Assembly (NCBI RefSeq): GCF_000090795.2
Contig: NW_003546264.1
Location: 140,191-204,190 of the forward strand
Length of the DNA: 64,000 bases
Direction: 5' to 3'
Source: Amphimedon queenslandica
Lineage: Eukaryota; Porifera; Demospongiae; Haplosclerida; Niphatidae
The notes beneath the pieces were generated by a model. That model had not been told where the DNA came from and did no database searches. It was given only the letters and a program-made list of their open reading frames with translations. The stretch's first letter is position 1. Every line of letters begins with the position of its first letter. Shown here one piece after another: positions 52,703-64,000 of this stretch. The position numbers and the translations under genes are program-made.

Positions 52703-54294
52703 ATGGCGATGCGTCACTATCTCAGAAACAGAAAGACGCTGAGACTGTCTTTAAGCAGATTCCTCTCTTCATCTTCTTCTCCTGTGGTAGCTCTAAGAAG
52801 GGAAGAGAGTTCAGTCTGGGAGAGAAGGGCTCCTCTTAACCCTGGACACGTTCAGTCTCTTGTAAAGAAAGGAGTTACTGTCCTAGTACAACCATCAACA
52901 AGAAGAGCTTACTCGATGCCAGAGTACGAGAGAGCTGGAGCCATTCTAACAGATCACATTGAGGATGCACAACTCATCATCGGTGAGACTTCAAAACCAG
53001 CTAATTTACGATAAATAATTTATCGTATTTTACAGGTGTGAAACAGTGTCCCATAGACAGACTCATACCAGATAAGACCTACGTGTTCTTTTCTCACACC
53101 ATCAAAGCACAAGAAGAGAACATGCCGCTCCTCGACGCCATCTTAGCCAAGAGGATAAGACTTGTCGACTACGAGAAAATTGTAAACGAAAACGGACAAA
53201 GATTAGTCGCTTTTGGACAGTACGCTGGGATTGCTGGTTAGGATTATTAATTGGTGGGTGTGGTTAGTTATTAATTACAGGTTTTATTAATATTCTACAT
53301 GGCCTGGGATTGAGACTACTAGCATTAGGACATCACACTCCTTTTATGGTAAATACAATAATAGTAATACCATACTCGCCCCAATTAACGGACCTTCCTC
53401 ATTATTACACCTCTCCTCTCCTACATGGCTTCCACGTACCTCTTTAAACAAGGACCTCCTGAGCATTTCATAATTGTTCCTATCGAACAATGCACCACCT
53501 GAGACTTGTAATTATTTATCAAGAGGTGCTTTAGATGGGGCGAGTACAGTAATAATAATAATATTAATAATAATAACAGTAGTGATAGTAGTAAATATAT
53601 GGAATACTTTAAATAATTGTGTCCGTAGTATCATGATTATTGTACTAATTTTAGCTGATTTTTATTGAGGAATTTTTAGAAGGCTAATAACTAAATCATT
53701 AATGATCAGAGAAACAGTGCATACGTATCTTATCTATTTTAGCATGTCGCCTGTGCTCACAATTATCCTTCAAGTTCAGCTGCTAAAGCGGCCATTGCCA
53801 GTGTTGGGAGAGAAATACAGTATGGGCTCATACCGGAGATGCTGGGTCCTATAATATTCACATTTACGGGGTCTGGTAATGTCTCCCAGGGGGCTCAGGA
53901 CGTTTTTAAAGTCTTGCCACACGAGTACGTGTCACCAAATGAACTTCAGGATGTACTAATGAATGGAGGTTAGTTAGTGCTAATAATAATTATAAAATAA
54001 TAATAATTATAAATTGGCACTGTATTCATTGCAAAATTTGGCCAATTCTGATGAGTGTTTTTAAATAATGAGCATTATTTTATTATTATACGATTGCCCC
54101 TCCCTCTTTTCTTGTAGACACTAGAAAGGTTTATGGTACGGAGGTGAGGAGGAGAGACCACTTGTACAGAGTATCCGACGGGACCTACTCCAAACCAGAT
54201 TATGTGGCCAATCCGGAGCTCTATGCATCCAACTTTGCAGAGAAAGTAATAATATAGTTCTTCATCATCATCATCATCATGATCATCATTATTA

Positions 54295-54331
<37 letters not shown>

Positions 54332-55673
54332 CATTAGATTGCTCCATACACTACAGTCCTCATCAATGGCGTCTACTGGGCCCCCAACACTCCGAGACTG
54401 ATAACGCTAGAAGACTGTAAGAAACTCCAGCCTAAAGAGTTTGAGGTTGATACTTATTCTGGAGTACCCGACCTGCCACAAAGGCTCTTAGCGATATGTG
54501 ACATATCAGCAGATCCCAACGTTAGTTATTAATAGTTATTAATAGCAGTTATTAATGGTTATTAATAGTTATTAATGGTTATTAATAGTTGTTAGTGGTA
54601 ATTAATAGCAGTTATTAATGGTTATTAATCTCCACAGGGTTCAATACAGTTCATGCAGTCCTATACAACTATTGATTTTCCTTTTGCTTTGTATAACGCC
54701 CACACACAAGATAACCAATGGAGCAGGTTATTAATAGTTATTAATAATTAATTAATTAATATTCTTTTCTCCAGTTTGTCTGGTAATGGTATAGTTATGA
54801 CTAGTATTGATAATTTACCTGCTCAGTTACCTCGTGAAGCTACTGATTATTTTGGGTCAAGACTCTTCCCTTTTGTTCATGAACTAGTGAGTATACTAAT
54901 AATATATTGATAATATACTAATAATATACTAATTAGTTACATCTGGATGGTTCCAAGTCGCTGGAGGAACAGACTTCTCTTTCAAATGCAATAAAAGGAG
55001 TAAGTTATAAATATTGATGTACATGTACTTATGCTGTGTAGAAAGTTTGAGGTGATTCCGACTTCAATTTTTCAATTTATGACCACTTTTTAAAAACTCC
55101 AAATTTTGGAAACAATCCCTGTATATAGCCCATGGTTTTTTCAAAAAAATGGCTCCGCAATCATCCCCAATTTTTATTACATTTTCTGATACATATTGAT
55201 GTACTTATGCTGTGTAGAAAGTTTGAGGTGATTCCGACTTCAATTTTTCAAGTTACGGCCATTTTAAGAAAACATTAAAAATCTGAAAAATACCCAAGGC
55301 TATAGTCCATGGTTTTTTCTAAAAAATGGCTCCGAAATCACCCCCAATTTTTATTACATTTTCTGATACATATTGATGTACTTATGCTGTGTAGAAAGTT
55401 TGAGCTGATTCTGACTTTAATTTTTCAAGTTATGGCCATTTTAAAAAACTCCAATTTTTGGAAAAATACCCTGTACTATAGCCCATGGTTTTTTCTAAAA
55501 AATGGCAGCCCATGGCTTTTTCTAAAAAATGGCTCCCCCAATTTTTATTACATTTTCTGATAGATATTATTGAATGTTTTGTCTTTTTTTAGGCTATCAT
55601 AGCATATAACGGTGAACTAACTCCTCAATTTCAATACATACAGGAGCTGAGAAAAAAGCTTCAAAATAAATAA
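52703..55673 (+). CDS. AASS: Lysine-ketoglutarate reductase, stand-alone (N-terminal half of AASS)
   Basis: First step of mitochondrial lysine breakdown: lysine + 2-oxoglutarate to saccharopine with NADPH. Exons 52703-52982, 53036-53236, 53281-53348, 53743-53968, 54118-54245, 54338-54520, 54638-54726, 54775-54886, 54937-54999, 55593-55673 sum to 1,431 nt = 476 residues. Arg/Ser-rich start ([19 protein letters not shown]) looks like a mitochondrial presequence. Body: [79 protein letters not shown]. In human AASS (926 residues) a saccharopine dehydrogenase half follows; here a stop ends the protein and the next gene is COQ5. So this is a monofunctional enzyme, or the second half is a separate gene elsewhere. 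Confidence 0.92.
55010..55563 (+). repeat. Tandem satellite type B, ~3 units (LKR intron)
   Basis: Units marked by TTGATGTACTTATGCTGTGT at about 55015, 55195 and 55372. CCATGGTTTTTTC, CACCCCCAATTTTTATTACA and related blocks repeat with ~177-bp spacing. Fills the last intron (55000-55592). Confidence 0.9.
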
Positions 55674-55937
55674 AGACGAATTAAAATAATTAATTAATAA
55701 TAATTAATTAATAATAATTATCCTGTGATACAGCATAAAAATGGCATCAGCAAATTAACTTATTAGTGTCTCGATCCCTCTTATTTTATTGAAAGTCATT
55801 TATTATTATTATTGTTGTAGCATTGTTATTATTTTATTGTTGTATTAGAATTGTTATTCATTGTGTAATATTACAATAATTATTAATTAGGTTTGGGTGT
55901 GGCTCGTTATATTGCAGGTTCAGCCCCGCCTACTACA

Positions 55938-57298
<1,361 letters not shown>

Positions 57299-57352
57299 AA
57301 TCAAATAAATAACAGTTCATATAAATACATGTTGTTATTATTATCATTATTA

Positions 57353-60300
57353 TTATCTGTTAATAATTGAATAACTCTTGACCCGTGAAAAGTAAAATGG
57401 AGTATAATTGTGATCAATGTGATATTCTGAAGTCTGGATCCTGCCTGTGGAACTAAAGGAGAAAAAGACACTTTGAAATCTTTATTTTCAAAAAGGCTCC
57501 AATTTATAACTTCTTCATTTTGACACCTTGTTAGCACCTAAAGGCGGTGACAAGATGCTTGTTAGCACCTCAAGGTGTGAACAAGATTGCATTGTTAAAT
57601 TTTATTTTCCTTTTTAATTATACTAATTCTAGTTTTTAATTAGACGTAAGCATATGCAGTTTAGACAAGGCCAGCTGTCATTTTAATTTATGTTGCACAT
57701 TAAAATTGTGACAATAAACCACTTCATATCTCACTTCTGTATGTTGTGGCAAGTGAATTTCTTCCATTTCAAAGCACTTGACAGTTTCCTGCAGCTGTTC
57801 TTGAGAACCAGCTCCTGCAATCGTTACCATAGCAACCACATTAACTAGTTATCAATTACCATATGAAAGCGTTGATGGGAGGTAGGGGCATTAATTGGAG
57901 TGCCTCTCCTTTTATAGCTTCGAGGGGATTGTTCGTGTGAAGGATCATAACGTTTCACAACTATTGATATCTACACATGTACAATCAATAATCATCTCTT
58001 AGCCCCTCCCTCTCTCTTACTGTATCATTCGATTGCGTATAGTAACCAGATAATAAAGCTCCGCCCACTTCATTAATTTTATTCAATTTATTAACGACCA
58101 TTGACGGACTATCAGGACTGGTCATGTACAATACACTACCTGACAACAACAATAAACAACAATGATAAATAACAACAACTTACCATCAGTAAAAAACCTT
58201 ATGTATCTATAGTAGACGACGGTATGAAAAGGTTTGTAAAGTCTGTCTAAAGACCTTTCCCCAGTTCTGACGTACAATGACCGACTGATATAGACACCTA
58301 ATGAGAACTGGACTGACTGGTTTATGAACCGGTTTACTAACCGTTGAAATGAACGTGAGGTTGAGTGATGAATATATGCCGCCAGTTACTGGTGGGTGTG
58401 GCTAACATAGAGTGACCACTCCCCCACAATCTATTATTAATTATAAATATCAATTATTCTTTATTATTACTTTACGCATGCTTTTCTCCAAATTAATTGT
58501 TCTCTTGAAAATAAGTAGAACCTTTTGCAAACCTGAAAATAATAAAATAATAATAAAATTATTATTAATAATTATAATAATCTTACCATTCCAAATTGCT
58601 CCAAAGACCTAAGATCCAGGTCGTTGATAACAATTAATAATAAAATATAACGAATTATCTCGACGGGTAGAGCAGAAATATGAGTGACCTAAAAATGACA
58701 TCATTTCTATTCTAAAAATAGATACAAACCGTTGTTGGTGAGTCATTATGACAGCATGTGACATCATCAATTGATAAGGTAGACAGTGAATGAGATATGA
58801 CAGACAAATCTTTGGATTCTTCATCTTCTTCTTGTTCCTCCTCCTCCTCTTTCTCTCGGTCTTTGTCTCGCTCCTTCTTTGTAGCTCTTCTCTCAATGTC
58901 AGGGACCAGCTGTATTGCTTGACGATAGTATAAAATTGCTAAAAATGAGAAACTAATTTTAATAATTAATCAATGATATATTTACCTGCTGACATGTCCT
59001 TATTTTCTTCAGCAGCCACACCCATCCAATATAATTCTTCAGCCTAATAATTAATAAAGAATTATAAAAATGACCTAAAATCTGAAAAGTACCCAAGGCT
59101 ATAGTCCATGGTTTTTTCCAAAAAATGGCTCCGAAATCACCCCCAATTTTTATTACATTTTCTGATACATATTGATGTACTTATGCTATGTAGAAAGTTT
59201 GAGCTGATTCCAACTTCAATTTTTCAAGTTACGGTCATTTTAAGAAAACGCCCGAAATCTGAAAAATACCCAAGGCTATAGTCCATGGTTTTTTCCAAAA
59301 AATGGCTCCGAAATCACCCCCAATTTTTATTACATTTTCTGATACATATTGATGTACTTATGCTATGTAGAAAGTTTGAGCTGATTCCAACTTCAATTTT
59401 TCAAGTTACGGTCATTTTAAGAAAACGCCCGAAATCTGAAAAATACCCAAGGCTATAGTCCATGGTTTTTTCCAAAAAATGGCTCCGAAATCACCCCCAA
59501 TTTTTATTACATTTTCTGATACATATTGATGTACTTATGCTATGTAGAAAGTTTGAGTGAATTCCGACTTCAATTTTTCAAGTTATGACCACTTTTTAAA
59601 AACTCTAAATTTCGGAAAATTTCCCTGTACTATAGCCCATGGTTTTTTCCAAAAAATGGCTCCAAAATCACCCCCAATTTTTATTACATTTTCTGATACA
59701 TATTGATGTACTTATGCTATGTAGAAAGTTTGAGCTGATTCCAACTTCAATTTTTCAAGTTACGGTCATTTTAAGAAAACGCCCGAAATCTGAAAAATAC
59801 CCAAGGCTATAATAATAGTCCATGGTTTTTTCCAAAAAATGGTTCCGAAATCACCCCCAATTTTTATTACATTTTCTGATACATATTGATGTACTTATGC
59901 TATGTAGAAAGTTTGAGCTGATTCCAACTTCAATTTTTCAAGTTACGGTCATTTTAAGAAAACGCCCGAAATCTGAAAAATACCCAAGGCTATAGTCCAT
60001 GGTTTTTTCCAAAAAATGGCTCCGAAATCACCCCCAGTTTTTATTACATTTTCTGATACATATTGATGTACTTATGCTGTGTAGAAAGTTTGAGTGAATT
60101 CCGACTTCAATTTTTCAAGTTACGACCACTTTTTAAAAACTCTAAATTTTGGAAAATTTCCCTGTACTGTAGCCCATGGTTTTTTCCAAAAAATGGCTCC
60201 GAAATCACCCCCAATTTTTATTACATTTTCTAATACATATTGATGTACTTATGCTACGTAGAAAGTTTCAGCTGATTCCGACTTCAATTTTTCAAGTTAC

Positions 60301-60839
60301 GGCCATTTCAAGAAAATGCCAAATTTTGGGAAAAATCCCTGTATATAGCCCATGGTTTTTTCCAAAAAATGGCTCTGGAATCACCCCCAATTTTTATTAC
60401 ATTTTCTGATGCATATTGATGTACTTATGCTGTGTAGCAAGTTTGAGGTGATTCCGACTTCAATTTTTAGAGTTACGACCATTTTAAGAAAACGCCCAAA
60501 ATCTAAAAAATACCCAAGGCTATAGTCCATGGTTTTTTCCAAAAAATGGCTCCAAAATCACCCCCAATTTTTATTACATTTTCTGATACATATTGATGTA
60601 CTTATGCTGTGTAGAAAGTTTGAGCTGATTCCAACTTCAATTTTTCAAGTTACAATCATTTTAAAAACACTAATTACTTGTGGTAGGTGATCAGTGTGTG
60701 TATCCGCCAGTGTCTTCTCTTTAATCTCTGCCCTCCATTGTTCTCTAAACTCTGCCAGCTCATCAGTGTCTGTAGACTGATGGAAGAAGTAAAAATTAAC
60801 AAAATAGACTCTTTATTTTACCTGCTCTTTCGACGCCAT
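57353..60839 (-). CDS. FBXO9: F-box only protein 9
   Basis: Substrate receptor of SCF ubiquitin ligases. Exons 60822-60839, 60678-60776, 58986-59043, 58730-58938, 58587-58688, 58471-58532, 58342-58388, 58184-58297, 58021-58139, 57860-57970, 57735-57814, 57353-57452 sum to 1,119 nt = 372 residues (human 447). The six-codon first exon gives MASKEQ. TPR-like helices (AEELYWMGVAAEENKDMSAA, ILYYRQAIQLVPDIE) precede an E/K-rich linker, the F-box (LPVEIIRYILLFVINDLDLR, MVCKRFYLFSREQLIWRKAC) and the FBXO9-specific C-terminal domain (GVYISRSLYVRTGERSLDRL, YYRYIRFFTDG, YTPFYFSRVKSYSIINR). The last exon was identified by phase and homology: reading past the donor at 57735 would end the protein early. 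Convergent with COQ5; only 54 bp separate the stops. Confidence 0.93.
59062..60665 (+). repeat. Tandem satellite type B, ~9 units of ~178 bp (FBXO9 intron)
   Basis: The largest array of the window. TTGATGTACTTATGCTRTGT recurs about nine times from 59170 to 60605. Units are highly similar and differ mainly at CAAGGCTATAGTCC versus CCCTGTACTATAGCCC before CATGGTTTTTTCC, i.e. at least two sub-variants are interleaved. It lies within the intron 59044-60677. Confidence 0.95.
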
Positions 60840-61052
60840 TTTATACCAGCCACACCTCCTGCGTGGGTGTTAAAATAATATGGGCGTGGCTGAATGCTAA
60901 AAGAGCTTTGCAGTTGAGAAAAGGTTTAGAGAAGTTTACAATATCTCCTAAAACTTTTAATAAAGTAAGAAAACTAAAATTAAGTGACAACAATTATAAA
61001 CTGGCCACAACAACAAATATAATTATTGGTCCATTATTAATTAATTAATTAA
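60840..61052. other. FBXO9 promoter / SLC12A9 3' region (213 bp)
   Basis: Between the SLC12A9 stop and the FBXO9 start, both on the minus strand. The plus-strand open frame across it matches nothing recognised and ends in low-complexity sequence. Confidence 0.5.
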
Positions 61053-64000
61053 TTAAATCGAGTTAGTAATGACAGGCATCGAACCATGCACCATCACTGT
61101 AGGAGGCAAATTATCTAAAAAATAAAATAAAATAAAATAAATTAATAATAAATAAAATAAAATAATAATAAATAAAATCTCTTACTTGATAATACAGACA
61201 GCTCGTTAATATAATCTTTAGCTTTATTAATATCTTCTGGAGGTACGGGTAATGCAGTAAAAATTACACCTAATTAATTAACAATGAATTAATTAATTAA
61301 TCAATGAATATTAATGAGTTCTCTTACTAGCGTTGAGAGAGTTTTCCATCATCAGTCCATTGATATTCCTGTAATAAGCAACACCTCTACCCTGTAATGA
61401 AACAGTCAATGAACTAGCAGTTAATATATTAATTAGCAGCTGATTAACTACTAGTTAATTAACCAGCAATTCATTAATCACTTGTTAATTAACTATTGGT
61501 TAATTAACTACTACGTACAAGTCTTGCTGCTGAGGTAAAGCTCTCAGTGAAAGTGTTGATGGAGTCGGACATTGAGATACCGACTGGTTGAGATATAATG
61601 ATTACTTCAGCATCAATCCTAGCGTCTTTAAGGAAATCATACATTACAGTCCTTTCCATTACACCATCACCTAATAATAATAATTAATTAATTAATGTGC
61701 CACGCCCACTATCTTACTGCTTGTTTCCGTGACAACAAATATTCTTATTTTAGTTGATGATTTCCACGAGTCCTTCATGTGGAGGACACAGGCCAGCTGC
61801 ATCATTAAAGTGAACGTGTTTTCAAACTCCTCATTGAACCGAACGCACAACGGCCAGACGTCAATGTACGGGTGAGCCTTTGGTTTATTATCAAACTGCT
61901 CAAAACTAGAAAGAAGAGAGAGAGAGGGAGAGAGTTGTATTGTAAGTTTATTCATTAATTTACTGTCTCAAAATGCAAATGTTCTTTCCCATGGTCATGG
62001 CATCCTAACATAAAAATGAATAAATGATAGATAAAATAAATAATGATAATATTATGTTTTCTCTCTTACCTGTACTACACCAACATATTCCATCTGTGAC
62101 AAAATCTGATCATCTTCCTGGAGGGAGAGAGAGAAAGGATCAATGAAGAGCAGCTGTAGGATATCATTAATGTTCTCTCACTGTTTGACGTAGAGGAGGT
62201 AAGTCTCTATTGATGTCGTCATATTTATTCACTAAACAACAAACAAACAAACAAACAAATGACAATAACAACAACAAAGCTCATACATGTTGTATCCCTG
62301 ATCATCACTCGAACAAATTTCGAGCGTTTTTCCACCTGCTCCTTCAGATCAGTCAAACAAGACTGAGGGACCTCCTTAGAGTAGAAACCCAGCCCGAGGA
62401 TATTGGGCTTCATGCCACCCAGACCAGCTGCCTGGTTATTAATAATAGTTAATAAACTAATAGTTAATTAACTAACTGTTAATAAACTCCTAGTCCCAGC
62501 TCTGAAGGTATCAGATACGGTTAATTCAACAAATGCTTTAAACTTTGAGATCTCAACAAAGTCCAGCCAGGTCTTCAGCTGTTTATTGTAATAGTCAGCA
62601 ACCTCAGGATTGAAGGGCTGGACTACAACATGACCAAGGACATATAGACCGCCCTATAATGAATATTAATGAGGAAGTGTGGTCTTGTTAATTAGCCACA
62701 CCTTCTTTAAATCATTGCAGAACTTGATCATCCTAAAAGATGACCGTGGGTTGGTGACCATTAGAAGTATCTCTGGCCTCCAAAACTTCACGTGACTCTT
62801 CCTGATATCCAACCTCAGGAGGTACTTACGAACCTAATAAAAATGGGTGTGGTCAATAGTAGGTGTGGCTTCTGTTTTACCTGATGATAGATGAGTGCTT
62901 GTGATACGTCACCCCATGGGGTAGCAGGGGATCGTAACAACAATATAACAAAGAGGAGTATCATGATTACTAAATATAGAACGGAATGATTATGTCATAA
63001 TGAGGTCATTGGTAATACCTAGTGTGATGGCAGCGTACAATGGCTGGATCACAAACATCAACACAAAACAACTGAGAGCACCAAGGAAGGAGGTGTAGCG
63101 GGAATAGAACTGGAACGTCGGCCTATACCAATAATAATAATATAATAACTATTAATAACTACTTATAACTATTAATAATTACCTGAAATTAGGAGCAGAT
63201 GCAAACTTTAGTGCTAAACAGGCCAAGTTGACGACTCCATAAGATAAGAGGAAGAACATGGTCACTATTGGAGCTATGGCATTCAATTTACCGATAAAAA
63301 GGGTACACTAGAGGAGGGGAGGAGCTAGTTATTAGGTAGTTAATTAACAATAATACCTGTACTAAGAACCAACAAAGGAGTACTGAGACAATCGGCTCTT
63401 TCTTCTTACCAACAGTCCACGTAAACGGATGCAGTATACCACCTAAATATTATCAGTATATTATTAGTATGCTATCAGTATACTATTAGTATACTATCAG
63501 TTTATTATCAGTATATTATTAGTATATTATCAGTATATCATATCTTACTGAACAGCCTGTCTTTAGCTAGTGCATATAAAACTCTTGAGGCTCCAATGAG
63601 GTTGGACAGAGCAGCTGATAGTGTTGCTGCAAATACGCCAACTGTAATTAACCAGGGACGTATATTAATATACTAATAAATAAAGAAATAAATAAATAAT
63701 TAATTAAATACATGTACCTGGAGGTAGTTATAATTATTAATAAGCATCTCATATTCACAGGTGAAAGCAGTCAGTGTAACTATAAATAGAAGATATCACA
63801 TGACTCATGTTACTAAAAATAGACTTACATAATACAACATAAATACAGAATGTTATGCCGCAGGCTAGTAGGGTCCCCTGGGGTATGGCGGTACTTGGGC
63901 TCTTCAGTTCTCCTGAGATATTAGCACCAGCTGCAAACCAGGAGGAGGAGGAGCTGGTGAGTATTATTAATAATAGTATATACCCATTATTCCTGTACAG
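61053..64000 (-). CDS. SLC12A9: Solute carrier family 12 member 9-like transporter, C-terminal part
   Basis: Cation-chloride-cotransporter relative. The gene enters from beyond 64000. Exons seen: 63984-63992, 63829-63930, 63718-63779, 63549-63672, 63357-63442, 63183-63307, 63019-63122, 62882-62969, 62702-62833, 62477-62653, 62287-62431, 62182-62231, 62070-62116, 61964-62004, 61718-61905, 61519-61670, 61328-61391, 61186-61269, 61053-61114. Membrane part: [40 protein letters not shown], several hydrophobic helices ([32 protein letters not shown]). Cytosolic part matches SLC12A9: [80 protein letters not shown]. The first exon seen is only 9 nt and supplies the conserved Ile-Met before AGANISGE. 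Its acceptor lies at the very window edge. Confidence 0.9.

Noticed and set aside
57731-57814. Early stop of FBXO9 at 57731
   Set aside because: The donor GTGAGA at 57735 joins in phase to 57353-57452, whose product matches the family's C-terminal end. The early stop is intronic.
59062-60665. CRISPR-like array
   Set aside because: Repeats are ~178 bp units without distinct spacers, in an intron of an animal gene. This is a tandem satellite.
60863-61048. Plus-strand 61-codon frame between FBXO9 and SLC12A9
   Set aside because: No homology recognised, ends in a TTAA repeat, and overlaps the SLC12A9 3' end region. Not supported as a gene.

Overview
This is a compact, AT-rich, intron-dense animal genome segment. 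The gene content (USP32, SPT6, PIGT, KIN17, SLMAP, RTCB, CaMK1, COQ5, FBXO9, SLC12A9, a talin-head-like FERM protein), introns often only 45-70 bp long, and gene spacing down to tens of bases suggest an early-branching metazoan. A demosponge such as Amphimedon is my best guess, but it is an inference and no marker proves it. No prokaryotic genes, rRNA or CRISPR arrays were seen, and no retroviral, LTR or Polinton-like fossils.

Layout. 1-2618 (-): 5' part of a coiled-coil gene running off the left edge. 4294-8251 (-): talin-head-like FERM protein. 9793-12761 (+): Rab effector with a FYVE-type zinc finger. 13047-28198 (-): complete USP32-type deubiquitinase, 33 exons whose lengths sum to 1,638 codons. 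28507-36107 (-): SPT6, 33 exons, 1,516 codons. 36174-38599 (+): PIGT. 38759-41132 (+): KIN17. 41295-45137 (+): SLMAP. 45719-47297 (-): CaMK1-like kinase. 47732-50859 (+): RTCB. 51036-52469 (+): intronless GALK2. 52543-52615 (-): tRNA-Lys(CUU). 52703-55673 (+): stand-alone lysine-ketoglutarate reductase. 55938-57298 (+): COQ5. 57353-60839 (-): FBXO9. 61053-64000 (-): 3' part of SLC12A9.

The most unusual region is a 7.5-kb intron of USP32 (18821-26331). Most other introns in this gene are below 200 bp. This one holds five tandem two-exon genes on the opposite strand (P1-P5). They encode an unrecognised protein family with a conserved N-terminal domain (core around PTRED...LL and YRLYK.ST...L.RS.Y), an intron at the same position and phase in all five, a second conserved block (AKVHV.A..AI.Y) and, in four of five, long acidic tails. 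P1 and P3 tails carry SUMO-interaction-like motifs. Upstream regions of P1-P3 have kappaB-like palindromes. P4 and P5 share a nearly identical ~125-bp upstream block with a perfect CArG box although their proteins have diverged widely. Several short inverted-repeat DNA transposons sit among these genes.

A second theme is one tandem-repeat family in two forms (units of ~186 and ~177 bp). It recurs at ten places in the window, nearly always inside introns (FERM gene, USP32 twice, SPT6, PIGT, SLMAP, RTCB, LKR, FBXO9).

Exon boundaries were derived by hand from splice signals, reading phase and family homology recalled from memory. Sums of exon lengths were used as a check where stated.
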